The notes under the pieces were generated by a model that was given only the letters and a program-made list of their open reading frames with translations, did no database searches and was not told the DNA's origin. Below, piece by piece: positions 18,677 through 27,274 of a stretch of 30,362 nucleotides of DNA (the stretch's first letter is position 1; every line of letters begins with the position of its first letter). Made by a program: the position numbers and the translations under genes. Source of the stretch: Barthelona sp. PAP020 (taxonomy: Eukaryota > Metamonada: BaSk clade); NCBI GenBank assembly GCA_040182905.1, contig JARQWU010000114.1, positions 1 through 30,362 of the forward strand, read 5' to 3'.

Positions 18677-20860
18677 TTAATGGTGTTTCAAAAGCTCAAC
18701 GATTTCCACATGTTCCTTAGTCATTGCAATATCCATGGGCTTCCATCTTTGTTGAACTTTCAGATTTACATCAGCTCCATGGTCTAACAAAAGTTTTACG
18801 ACAGCACGATGTCCATTTTGACAACTGATATATAATGGCGAAGTTAGATCATTCATACACAAGTTGACATTAGCACCATTGTTCAAAAGCAGTTTAGCAG
18901 TACAAAAATGTCCAAGTTGACAACTGATAAACAATGGAGACGCGCCCTCATTCATACAAAAATTTATATCAGCACCATGATGCAAAAGAATTCTTGCAAT
19001 TTCAAGGTTACCGTTTTGACAACTAATGAACAATGCAGAACACCCATCATTCATACATGAATTCACATCAGCTCCATTAACCAAAAGCATTTTAACCACT
19101 GACAGATTTCCCATTTGACAAGCAATACACAATGGAGAAGCACCCTCATTCATACATAAATTAACATCAGCACCATTATCCAAGAGCATTTTGGCAATAT
19201 CAAGATGATCTTCTTGACAACTTATGTATAATGGAGAAGCACCCTCATTCATACATAAATTAACATCAGCACCATGATCTAAGAGCATTTTGACAACATC
19301 AAGATGACCTTCTTGACAAGCAATATATAATGGAGAAACACCATTATTCTTGCATAAATTAATATCAGTTCCGTAAACCAAAAGCATTTTGGCAATATCA
19401 AGATGACCTTCTTGACAACTTATGTATAATGGAGAAGCACCATCATTCATACATAAATTAACATCAGCTCCATGATCAAAGAGCATTTTAACAATATGAA
19501 GATGACCAACTTCACAACAAATAAATAAAGGAGAAGCACCATTACTCTTACACAAATTAATATCTGCTCCATGAAGCAAAAGCATTTCAACCACTGCAAA
19601 ATTACCATTTTGACAACCAATATACAATGGAGAACAACCATTTTTTTTACACAAATTCGCGTTGGCACCAAAATCCAATAAAAGTTCCACAATATCTTCA
19701 CTTCCACAACCAGCAGATCCAAACAACGATGTTCGTCCTTCCTTTCCCTGCTTGTTTAAATCAACACCAGCTTTAATGCATTGTTTAACAATTAACAAGT
19801 TTCCATCACAAGCCGCATAATAGATCTTCTTTGGACGACCATCATTTTCAAACCCATCCACATCAAACCCATCTGGAACAACAATTTGGTCAATTTTATG
19901 CTTAACAGATGGGTTCCTATAAACTTTGTCGATAATCATCTTCAGATAATCAGTAATCAATTCAAAAGAAGGACGATTTTTTGGATCTTTCTCTAAACAC
20001 AGTTTTACAATAGAATGGCCCGGAACTGAACTGATTATTTCATCAGAATACGGCAATTTACCCTGGACCAAATTTCTATACATTTTTCTTTCATCAATAC
20101 CTTCAAATGGACGAATACCTGTCATTACATAAAGCATCATCACAGCAAAAGCCCATACGTCAACAGCTTTCCTATTTATTTCGTCATTATTATCGCATAG
20201 GAGAATTTCAGGGGAAATGTATGCAATGGCACCAACTATGGAAACCATAGAAAGACTGTTGACATCCTTTGCAGACCCAAAATCGCTCAAAGCAGGAATG
20301 AACCTTCCTGCACCGCTTTTCCTCAAGAGAACATTGTTGGGCTTCAAATCTCCATGCATTAAACCGCATTCATGACAATAATCTAAAGTAGAAGCAATCT
20401 GCATTAGAATTGTTAGTTTGTCCAACACTGAAAGCTTAGGTATTTCATGTTCCAGAACACCATCACAAAATTCCATCACTACACCAATATTTCCATTAAT
20501 TTCTGTCATTCCATGAATTTGACGAATGAATGGATGATTTAAGGTCATTGGCATAAATTCTTTGAGCAAATCATGTTCTTCGGGTTTTTTATGAAAAAAC
20601 TTGATAATTACAGTGATTCCACACCTTTCTGCGGTGGTCAAATATGCAAATCCACCACTGGCAAAAACATGGTTAACTATTTTAAAAGTTGACCCAGGAA
20701 TATCGGTAATTTTCAAAGAATTCATGAGATCTGAAAATGAATCCAAATTCTCATCCCAATTTTTCCTCTTTGATTGCCAGTTCTCTAAAAAATTAACATC
20801 AACTTCCTTTTCCTGCAAAATATTTTTTTCAATGGATAAATCATCATCTTCAACAACCAT
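18677..20860 (-). CDS. protein kinase with C-terminal ankyrin-repeat array
   Basis: This 727-residue protein has an N-terminal Ser/Thr-type kinase domain (about 58-315) followed by about 12 ankyrin repeats (341 to the end). Kinase landmarks are a glycine-loop equivalent SGGFAYL (68-74), the VIIK lysine K87, the catalytic loop HGDLKPNN (169-176; base D171, N176), SDFGSAK (DFG 193-195), SPE in place of APE (216-218), and DVWAFAV. The Arg of the usual HRD is Gly170, making it a non-RD kinase of the 'HGDLK' type. All residues needed for catalysis are present, so it is probably active, without standard activation-loop phosphate sensing. The ankyrin array probably binds substrates or partners. There is no membrane segment. 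This layout is common in expanded signalling families of amoebae and flagellates. The start ATG is the complement of 20858-20860. Confidence 0.93.
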   Translation of the reverse strand: MVVEDDDLSIEKNILQEKEVDVNFLENWQSKRKNWDENLDSFSDLMNSLKITDIPGSTFKIVNHVFASGGFAYLTTAERCGITVIIKFFHKKPEEHDLLKEFMPMTLNHPFIRQIHGMTEINGNIGVVMEFCDGVLEHEIPKLSVLDKLTILMQIASTLDYCHECGLMHGDLKPNNVLLRKSGAGRFIPALSDFGSAKDVNSLSMVSIVGAIAYISPEILLCDNNDEINRKAVDVWAFAVMMLYVMTGIRPFEGIDERKMYRNLVQGKLPYSDEIISSVPGHSIVKLCLEKDPKNRPSFELITDYLKMIIDKVYRNPSVKHKIDQIVVPDGFDVDGFENDGRPKKIYYAACDGNLLIVKQCIKAGVDLNKQGKEGRTSLFGSAGCGSEDIVELLLDFGANANLCKKNGCSPLYIGCQNGNFAVVEMLLLHGADINLCKSNGASPLFICCEVGHLHIVKMLFDHGADVNLCMNDGASPLYISCQEGHLDIAKMLLVYGTDINLCKNNGVSPLYIACQEGHLDVVKMLLDHGADVNLCMNEGASPLYISCQEDHLDIAKMLLDNGADVNLCMNEGASPLCIACQMGNLSVVKMLLVNGADVNSCMNDGCSALFISCQNGNLEIARILLHHGADINFCMNEGASPLFISCQLGHFCTAKLLLNNGANVNLCMNDLTSPLYISCQNGHRAVVKLLLDHGADVNLKVQQRWKPMDIAMTKEHVEIVELLKHH
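18680..19840 (-). repeat. in-frame array of 99-bp ankyrin-coding tandem repeats
   Basis: About 12 units of 33 codons encode the consensus GASPLYISCQxGHLDIAKMLL plus a GADVNLCMN-type turn. The central units are close to identical at DNA level. A 43-nt segment starting at 19134 recurs exactly 99 bp later at 19233, and a longer block around 19211-19273 recurs 198 bp on, around 19408-19474, with few changes. Outer units are more diverged. This indicates recent amplification or gene conversion in the middle of the array. Confidence 0.9.
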
Positions 20861-21783
20861 TATTGATTAAAAAGAATAAATGAAAAAACTGAATTTTTTT
20901 TTTCTATCATTTTTGAACTTTTTGTAAGTTTTCAGTCGATTTATCAATCATTAATAAGAAGTGTTAATCAAAGAAATGGCATGAACAGATCAATAAATTT
21001 GAATGTTGATTCCTTTCATTGATCATGTGATTTCCTTTTTCAAATTTATATGCACATTTATACCTCATAATATTTTTGTAAGCTTTATTAGTGTGTGTAT
21101 ATCACAATATTTATTTATTTGGAAATTTTTTGCAAAAATCATCCCAATCCTTTTTTCATATTTGATTATTTTTTTTTGTTCATATTCAGATGAATTAGGA
21201 ATTGAAGGAGACTTTATTTTTTAAATGTGAAACAACCACATTCTCTCATGCTTTTTCATTCTCAAGGAGTGTTCTTTTTTCATTTGCTTTCATCATTTGC
21301 TTTCATATGGGGACTTAATCATTTGAAGAATTGCTTTAGACCAGCTTTGTACTCCCCAAGACTTTTATCGTTAATTTCCTTCACAATAACGGCTCTTACT
21401 GTTGAGCTTTTGTTCTGTTAATGAAATAAATCAAATTTATGAAAGTTTTTGTCAAATTTTTTTGTTTCCGTCAATTTTTCCGAGGAAGAAACCAACAAAG
21501 CTCAACAAAAAGTAATTTAAGTATCAACCAAAACAATGACGCTTCGTTTTCACATTCTCATCAACCTTTAACCTTTTCTTTAGTTGCAAATGAGAAATTT
21601 CAGCAGATTCTAAGTGACACCCAATAATTACACAGATAACATCCGTACAAAGTGTTGAGGAAATGGAAATTTCAATAAGCAATGTGTAAAAATTTGTGCT
21701 TTAAAAAGAAAATTCGCAACAAATAAACCTGTACAAATTTACATGATACGGTGACAAAAAATCAAAATGAAAATGATAAACGC
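20861..21783. other. intergenic region with weak short open frames on the plus strand
   Basis: These 923 bp lie upstream of the kinase-ankyrin gene (-) and downstream of IQCH (-). The left part is AT-rich and must hold the kinase promoter. Between about 21248 and 21627 the composition is less AT-rich and two ATG frames follow one another. The first, 21248-21421, encodes 57 residues and has a hydrophobic stretch LLSLISFTITALTVELLF near its C-terminus. The second, 21439-21627, encodes 62 residues rich in Ser, Gln and Asn. They are in different frames and match nothing I know. They could be small genes, a decayed gene or chance. Confidence 0.35.
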
Positions 21784-24700
21784 TTAAAAATAATCACCAT
21801 CATTGGTCAAAGGGGAGACACCAAACATTTCCAAATATTTCACGTAATTATCTCTGAATGCTTCCAAAGAACAAGTTTGATGATGTTTGATAAACTGTGC
21901 TTCATCAATTTTGGTAACTTTGCTAAAGAATGTATTCATTTCATCAACAAACGATTGTACACTGCTCTTCAAATTCTCTCTTGAGATATCAATTATTACA
22001 GTATGAAATTGGGGATGTTTCAACAAAGAGGAAGAAGGTAATATTAAAGGTCCAGTCAAACAACGACTTGAAAAGTATAAATCTGCCTTAGTTTCCACAT
22101 ATTTGAAGAATTTTTTCAAATCGCAGACAGAAAATTGAGGCAAAAATAGAATTTCAGAAAAATACATGGTTCGATTATAAAGAAGACTGTCATTCCCACC
22201 AATATCTTTCAAATTTTGAGAAATTTGCCTTTTAGCCACATTGCTCAATGAGTTCTTCCCCAAAACATATGTATCATCCTGCCACGTGCCTTGTAATAAT
22301 GTGTCGACAAATTGAAATTGAGTGGCTGTTTTGTGCAGTTTGAAATCAAGGTCTACACACCAAATTTTCAACAAACCATTCAACTCAAACAACACAAGGT
22401 CGAAAGTAACATATCCCCTTATGCCTTGTTTATACAAACCATAACCCATGTGCTTACACAATTCTTCAAGCATTGTTGCTGATAATGTCCTTTGGGGAGC
22501 TATTGAACCTTTACGGACAAAACATTCCAACACTTGATCAAAAGAACAGACAATTTCACATCCTCCACCAGGTGGCAAAAATAATTGAATCCAGGGACTA
22601 CCAGATATATTATCTGGAATTGCTTCAATGATACCACCTTGTTTATCGAACAATTGGAAGTATTTATCGATCTTATAATCAAAAATTTCTGGACAAATCA
22701 AAACAAGACCAAAATCTTTCTTTTTCTGAAGTTCTTTAACAATCAGTGTGGCAAGCTCAAACCGAGCGTCCTCTAAATAGTCTTCATCAAGGTCATTCAA
22801 TTCAATAAGCATATCTAACATAGAATCAGATAATATGCTCAAAGAAAATAAAACCAACCCCTGTGAATCAAAAGAATAATTTGTTTTGATCAGCCATTGG
22901 GTAACATTCGGATACCTTGTTATGCACACGGCCAATTGTGATAATATTTCATCACTAGACATAATATCATGAGTTCCATAAGGTATTCCAATACCAATAA
23001 GGTCAAGTAAACGTCTTTGACCTGATTTTGATCCATATTTTTCCAGACACATTGGTAAAGGAGCTATAATCTGACTATTCAATTCATTTGCAATTTTCCA
23101 ATCATAAATACTTGGTTCAGAGGGAATAACAACACTCTTCAAAACACCTTTAAGTCGTCGAATTTTATTCAACACAGAAAATGAAAATAATGCAGTGGCT
23201 GATGCAGGTATTGTGTTTTTGATGACCTTCGTGAAATCATTGGTAACAATTTGACTTTTGTTAACAATTTCTTCCAATCCATTGTTAGAAAGTATACGAT
23301 GGTAATGTTCAATGGTATTTTGTGAGGGATCGATGGGACTAATGTAAATACTGTTTGCATTTGAATTTCTAAGTGCAAATCCCCTTGAGATGTTAAAATT
23401 CTCAAGCAAATGCCAATGTTCAACTCCATATTTTTCATTCAAAATGTACTGTTGGCTAGCCAATTTCATATAATAGTCGTTTAATAAGTCTCGCCATGAT
23501 TGATGCGACCATATACTGGGAATATGAATGAACACATGTTTTTCAAGTCTCAACTGATTCCAATAGGTTTCAAGGGTATCAAACAGTTTTCGGAATTTCA
23601 ACATCTCTTTGTTATAAGTTTGTTCTCTGACCAAAAGAAGCTCACTGCGAATGATGAACATCTTGCAATTGCGTTGAATAAGCGTTGTGAAGAATTTCTC
23701 CATGTGCAACTTATCATACAATCGTCTGGCCAAGAACCCTTTACATCCGTCTTGAACAATCCGAGTTGCCTCATTGTCACCGAATTTTGAAGCCAAAACA
23801 CGATCTGTGCTGTTAAGATAAACACTGATTTCAGAAAAGTTAATTATAACCTTATGCAGCTCATTCTCCTCCAATTCAACCACATTTTGAAATAAGGGAA
23901 CCAATAACTCAATCAATTTGCTTCCATCAATGAGCAAAATTGGAATGGAATAACGAAGTCCAAAATCCTCAAGCAATTTAATAATATCATTAACATCTGT
24001 CCATTGATTGAAATAGCAGCGTTTGAATGATTGAAACTCAGGGGTATTTTCATATACTACTCCTTTTTTAATCAAAAATTCATGAACTGCATATGAGTCA
24101 AGCAACTTGTCAAAACTCCTGGCATCCTTAACATTGAAAATTATATCCGATGCTGTTTTATCGCGTCGATTATCCATCGAAGAATCTAGGCCGGAATGAT
24201 ACTTTAAATCAACAGATTTCTTGTCTTCTTTGGGCTGAAAATTTATGGTCGCTTGTTTTGGCTTGATTTGATCAAGTTTGGCCCTATGTTTAGATTTTGG
24301 CTTGCTCTCAGCAATAACATTCAATTTAGAAGTTGGTTCTTGTGTTGAAATACTCATAGGAATATTAGAAAAACTTTTTCCTTTAGAAACCTGTCCGGCA
24401 GGCCTTTTCATCCTCATCCCTTGATACTCTTTCTCGACAAATTGAGCACTTATCGGATGAATCTGTTTCTTTTCAGATACAATTGAAATTGCAGGTGAAA
24501 GATCAGCATTTGTTGGAATAAGTCCTCTGGTTAATAAGGAATACGCTCCAGTTTGAATATCTTCCAAAGTGAGAACTGGTAAATCCAGCGAAGGATCTCT
24601 GATATTAGAGATTGGCAGTGTCTTCAAGTTTTTTTTAAGTTTATTGACAGATTTGGGTCGATTTCTAATATTTGACCTCGAATTGGAATTAATCCTTTGT

Positions 24701-25101
24701 TTTTGTGTTCTTTGTTGTTTTTTTATCTTATTTGTAGATTCTAATATTCTTGATTCTAACAACTTCTCAATTTTTTCTATGTTATCTTCTGGTACAGGTT
24801 GATTTTGATTATATTTTATAAATGAAGAATCAGAAGTATTGGTTTTCGGCATTGTCTGTGGTGAATTGCTGACTGCAAAAGATTGTAAATTCAGAATTGG
24901 TAAATTTGAATTTTCAGAAATATTCAAAATTGCAGTTGCTTTCTGTTGTAATTGATATTCGGCTTGATTAATAATTTCATCAACATCTAAATTCTCTATA
25001 TTTTCATTGTCTTTCAAAGAATGCTTTAAATTCTGCAATTGTTGCGTTACTTCACCTATTATTCTTCCTATATCTTCAAGGTGATACTTGGTTTCAGCCA
25101 T
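21784..25101 (-). CDS. IQCH: IQ motif-containing protein H homologue (IQCH)
   Basis: This 1105-residue protein is close to the length of human IQCH (about 1027) and has the same plan. A mostly disordered N-terminal third includes LTLEDIQTGAYSLLTRGLIP (173-196 region), like the IQCH N-terminal 'RGLIP' element. An IQ calmodulin-binding motif follows at about 449-466 (VQDGCKGFLARRLYDKL). The C-terminal half is the ATP-grasp-like region: EKYGSKSGQRRLLDLIGI at about 687-704, the glycine run PPGGGCEIV, and YVTFDLVLFE followed by WCVDLDFKL. In animals IQCH is a calmodulin-binding protein needed for sperm formation. Its presence tracks with flagella, so a flagellar or basal-body role is inferred. Whether the ATP-grasp fold is catalytic is unknown. 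The ATG is the complement of 25099-25101. Confidence 0.82.
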   Translation of the reverse strand: MAETKYHLEDIGRIIGEVTQQLQNLKHSLKDNENIENLDVDEIINQAEYQLQQKATAILNISENSNLPILNLQSFAVSNSPQTMPKTNTSDSSFIKYNQNQPVPEDNIEKIEKLLESRILESTNKIKKQQRTQKQRINSNSRSNIRNRPKSVNKLKKNLKTLPISNIRDPSLDLPVLTLEDIQTGAYSLLTRGLIPTNADLSPAISIVSEKKQIHPISAQFVEKEYQGMRMKRPAGQVSKGKSFSNIPMSISTQEPTSKLNVIAESKPKSKHRAKLDQIKPKQATINFQPKEDKKSVDLKYHSGLDSSMDNRRDKTASDIIFNVKDARSFDKLLDSYAVHEFLIKKGVVYENTPEFQSFKRCYFNQWTDVNDIIKLLEDFGLRYSIPILLIDGSKLIELLVPLFQNVVELEENELHKVIINFSEISVYLNSTDRVLASKFGDNEATRIVQDGCKGFLARRLYDKLHMEKFFTTLIQRNCKMFIIRSELLLVREQTYNKEMLKFRKLFDTLETYWNQLRLEKHVFIHIPSIWSHQSWRDLLNDYYMKLASQQYILNEKYGVEHWHLLENFNISRGFALRNSNANSIYISPIDPSQNTIEHYHRILSNNGLEEIVNKSQIVTNDFTKVIKNTIPASATALFSFSVLNKIRRLKGVLKSVVIPSEPSIYDWKIANELNSQIIAPLPMCLEKYGSKSGQRRLLDLIGIGIPYGTHDIMSSDEILSQLAVCITRYPNVTQWLIKTNYSFDSQGLVLFSLSILSDSMLDMLIELNDLDEDYLEDARFELATLIVKELQKKKDFGLVLICPEIFDYKIDKYFQLFDKQGGIIEAIPDNISGSPWIQLFLPPGGGCEIVCSFDQVLECFVRKGSIAPQRTLSATMLEELCKHMGYGLYKQGIRGYVTFDLVLFELNGLLKIWCVDLDFKLHKTATQFQFVDTLLQGTWQDDTYVLGKNSLSNVAKRQISQNLKDIGGNDSLLYNRTMYFSEILFLPQFSVCDLKKFFKYVETKADLYFSSRCLTGPLILPSSSLLKHPQFHTVIIDISRENLKSSVQSFVDEMNTFFSKVTKIDEAQFIKHHQTCSLEAFRDNYVKYLEMFGVSPLTNDGDYF

Positions 25102-25238
25102 AATTCATCTGAACTAATTAAAATAAAATAAAGCTAAATTCAATATTTTTTTACAAAAACAAAATAATACATGAATAAACATGATAACAATAGACACTAT
25201 AAAAAACAAAAATTAACAAAATTACATATTAAAAGATT

Positions 25239-26531
25239 CTATTTTGGTTTTTTTTTGGTTTTTTTCGTTTTAACTTTTTTCTTCTTCTTCACTTCTGTAA
25301 CTGGACGTCTGGGTAAACAAGCACTGGCTGAAGGTAAATTATAAACCAAATCTTTATAATGTCTGTCTTCGGGATAAAGTAAAATTGTTTCTAATGCGTT
25401 TTCTTCCACAGAAACTCCATTTCTTTTCAAAGCAGCTTTTGTTCTCATAACTTCAGTCGATAAACTCAAATTAGCAATACTTGAAGGAACAGGAAGTTGA
25501 AATCTGGGCTGATACTTTGGTATAACTTCGTTAAGTTTTCGAACGTATTCTTCATATTCAGCAGATTTCACAGGATCGGCAGTTTGTGGTCTTTTTTTTG
25601 TCTTTTTCCCTGTTTCTTTTTTATTTTTAGCAACATTTTTACTGCTTTTTCCCTTTGTTTGACCTTGAAGCTCAATTGCTCTTTCTTTAACCAAACCTAA
25701 AATGTCTTTATGTGGTTCTCTCTGTTTTGGCTTTGGTCGATTCTCATCTTCAAGATTGTTACTGAATAAATGGGACAATCCCTTCAACTCAAGTGTTTTT
25801 GACTTTCTAACACGCTTCTTCTTTTTATCAACCGGTTTTAACTTCTTTTTCTGGTTAGGATCAACAGGTTTTGCTTTTACAGGAACTGATGATGTTGGAA
25901 CATTGTGAACAATGTTATTATGTGGAATATTTGTATAGGGGGACAGCCAAATAGGGCCAACAGGTCGAATTTGTTGAGGCTTTTCTTCAACAATTTCTTC
26001 AACTGTTTCGCTCAAACGAAAACCAGCTGGGGCAGTAGAAGGCCTAGTTTGTTCCAAACGAGAACGTGACCTGGAGGATGCAAACCCTACACTTTCTTGA
26101 CGACGCGTAATCTCTTCTGAAAGTCTTGTATAATGTAATGCCCATCTAGAAACAGTATCTTCAATTTCTTCTCTCGCTTCAGCCTCATTTCTTTCAAACT
26201 CATGCATAACCTGCAATCTTTCTTCCAGATCTTTTTCTTCCGGTTTTTGTTCATATAATAATGCGGGTTGTTTATGACCTAAAATTGCTGGTTGATCATT
26301 TTTCAATTTTTCAAGATTTTCGGTCAGTATTTTATCTCCTAATTCCTCTAATCTGGCCTTTTTTCTTGTTTCAACAATTTCTATCGCTCGATCTTTGTAC
26401 TTTGCAAATAAATTTCGGGTTGAATATTGAGCCAGTTCTTTCGAAACAGGAGGTGGCTTGGCCATCAACTTTTCTGGTAATGTTGGAGCCAAAAGTGTTT
26501 CCAAATCAGGAATTCTAATGGAAGTTGGCAT
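25239..26531 (-). CDS. uncharacterised Lys-rich coiled-coil protein, probably ciliary/cytoskeletal
   Basis: I do not recognise this 430-residue protein. Residues about 38-155 are charged predicted coiled coil (for example EKDLEERLQVMHEFERNEAE). A disordered middle includes RPSTAPAGFRL at about 175-186. A Lys-rich tract starts at about 240 (KKKLKPVDKKKKRVRKSK), with a second Lys cluster and RPQTADP at about 320-340. A more conserved-looking globular piece at about 345-410 (YEEYVRKLNEVIPKYQPRFQLP) precedes a C-terminal Lys/Thr tail. 'RPSTAP/RPQTA' tracts recur in ciliary proteins, and the gene sits directly downstream of IQCH-type sequence on the same strand, so a flagellar role is inferred but not proven. 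There is no enzyme motif. Lys-rich tails may bind microtubules or nucleic acid. The stop is TAG, and the start is divergent from the LSm gene. Confidence 0.75.
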   Translation of the reverse strand: MPTSIRIPDLETLLAPTLPEKLMAKPPPVSKELAQYSTRNLFAKYKDRAIEIVETRKKARLEELGDKILTENLEKLKNDQPAILGHKQPALLYEQKPEEKDLEERLQVMHEFERNEAEAREEIEDTVSRWALHYTRLSEEITRRQESVGFASSRSRSRLEQTRPSTAPAGFRLSETVEEIVEEKPQQIRPVGPIWLSPYTNIPHNNIVHNVPTSSVPVKAKPVDPNQKKKLKPVDKKKKRVRKSKTLELKGLSHLFSNNLEDENRPKPKQREPHKDILGLVKERAIELQGQTKGKSSKNVAKNKKETGKKTKKRPQTADPVKSAEYEEYVRKLNEVIPKYQPRFQLPVPSSIANLSLSTEVMRTKAALKRNGVSVEENALETILLYPEDRHYKDLVYNLPSASACLPRRPVTEVKKKKKVKTKKTKKKPK

Positions 26532-26689
26532 TAAAAAAACGATTTGTTAATTTTTTTGTTTTTCACCACATATTTTTTTTATTGGAATGAAAAAAAAGAA
26601 ACATCTATTTTACAATATAAATAAAATGAAAAAAACAAAGAATGAAAAAAAAAAAACCAAAAAATCCTCACACACAAATTTAGTTTCAA
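26532..26689. promoter_or_regulatory. 158-bp divergent intergenic region, presumed bidirectional promoter
   Basis: This separates the start codons of the Lys-rich coiled-coil gene (-) and the LSm gene (+). It is dominated by A and T homopolymer runs, including A12 just before the LSm leader, and no known core element is evident. The role is inferred from orientation. Confidence 0.35.
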
Positions 26690-26941
26690 ATGTCTGAAAA
26701 ATCAAAACCAATCTTACCAATTGAACGTTTAGCAACCATGCTTAATAGTCAAGTGAAAGTGTATGGAAAAAGGAGTAGTTTATGGAAAGGAACTTTGGTA
26801 GGCTTTGACGAAGGTTATCTAAACTTAATTTTGAATAATTTTGAATATTTTGACTCCAGAACAGACGAAAATCCAATGGATTATGGTAAATCTTGTCTAG
26901 TATCTTCAGAACAAATCAATTTAATATGTGCAGATGATTAG
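26690..26941 (+). CDS. Sm-like (LSm) family protein
   Basis: This 83-residue protein is a single Sm fold. Sm1 covers about 19-54 (SQVKVYGKRSSLWKGTLVGF, then DEGYLNLILNNFEYF). Gly34, Gly38, Asp40 and the Asn-Leu pair are in the expected places. Sm2 is at about 67-81 (GKSCLVSSEQINLICAD), where the usual 'RGxxI' is replaced by SSEQI. LSm proteins form heptameric rings: LSm2-8 binds U6 snRNA in the nucleus and LSm1-7 works in mRNA decay. The N-terminal ILPIERL element and GTLVGFD resemble LSm5, while the longer loop before Sm2 and ending LIC resemble LSm7, so I do not name the paralogue. Loss of the Arg-Gly in Sm2 means RNA contacts may differ. It is short but complete, with an ATG start and TAG stop. 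Confidence 0.85.
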   Translation: MSEKSKPILPIERLATMLNSQVKVYGKRSSLWKGTLVGFDEGYLNLILNNFEYFDSRTDENPMDYGKSCLVSSEQINLICADD

Positions 26942-27274
26942 ACCTTGTAGTAACTAATTTTTACGAAACATTGATATAAATAATGATTTGATATGATTGT
27001 TGTGGTTATTTTTTTTTTTTCCCCTAAATTGAAATTTTTTGACAAGAAAAGTATTTGTAAAGAGAATTATAATTCACTTTTTTTGATAAAAGATCCATCA
27101 AACTGCTCAAAATCAGGAATTATGTGCAACAAACAAATAGACTTCCTTTTCATTCTTGTTTATCGTTTAAATAAAAGTATAGTTAACTAATGTTGATTAA
27201 AAATACACATTTCTAAGAAAATAATGTGAGCTCCAAAATCATTTCCTTCTCAATTGATAGTTTTCCACATTATT
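26942..27274. other. intergenic region, no gene seen
   Basis: These 333 bp lie between the LSm gene and the DHHC gene, both on the plus strand. It contains a long T run near 27010 and AT-rich sequence. The open frame at 26993-27190 is low-complexity and hydrophobic, and I do not count it. The promoter of the DHHC gene should be here. Confidence 0.45.

Noticed and set aside
19447-19722. Second open frame within the ankyrin array on the same strand
   Set aside because: A repeat period divisible by three keeps other frames open by copying. The product is a frame-shifted version of the ankyrin repeats.
18680-19840. Regularly spaced near-identical repeats that look like a CRISPR or satellite array
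   Set aside because: The 99-bp period is exactly 33 codons, the frame is open throughout and every unit translates to a canonical ankyrin repeat.
27254-27274. Longer N-terminus for the DHHC protein
   Set aside because: The upstream initiation codon would be TTG. The ATG at 27275 begins a normal cytosolic N-terminus.
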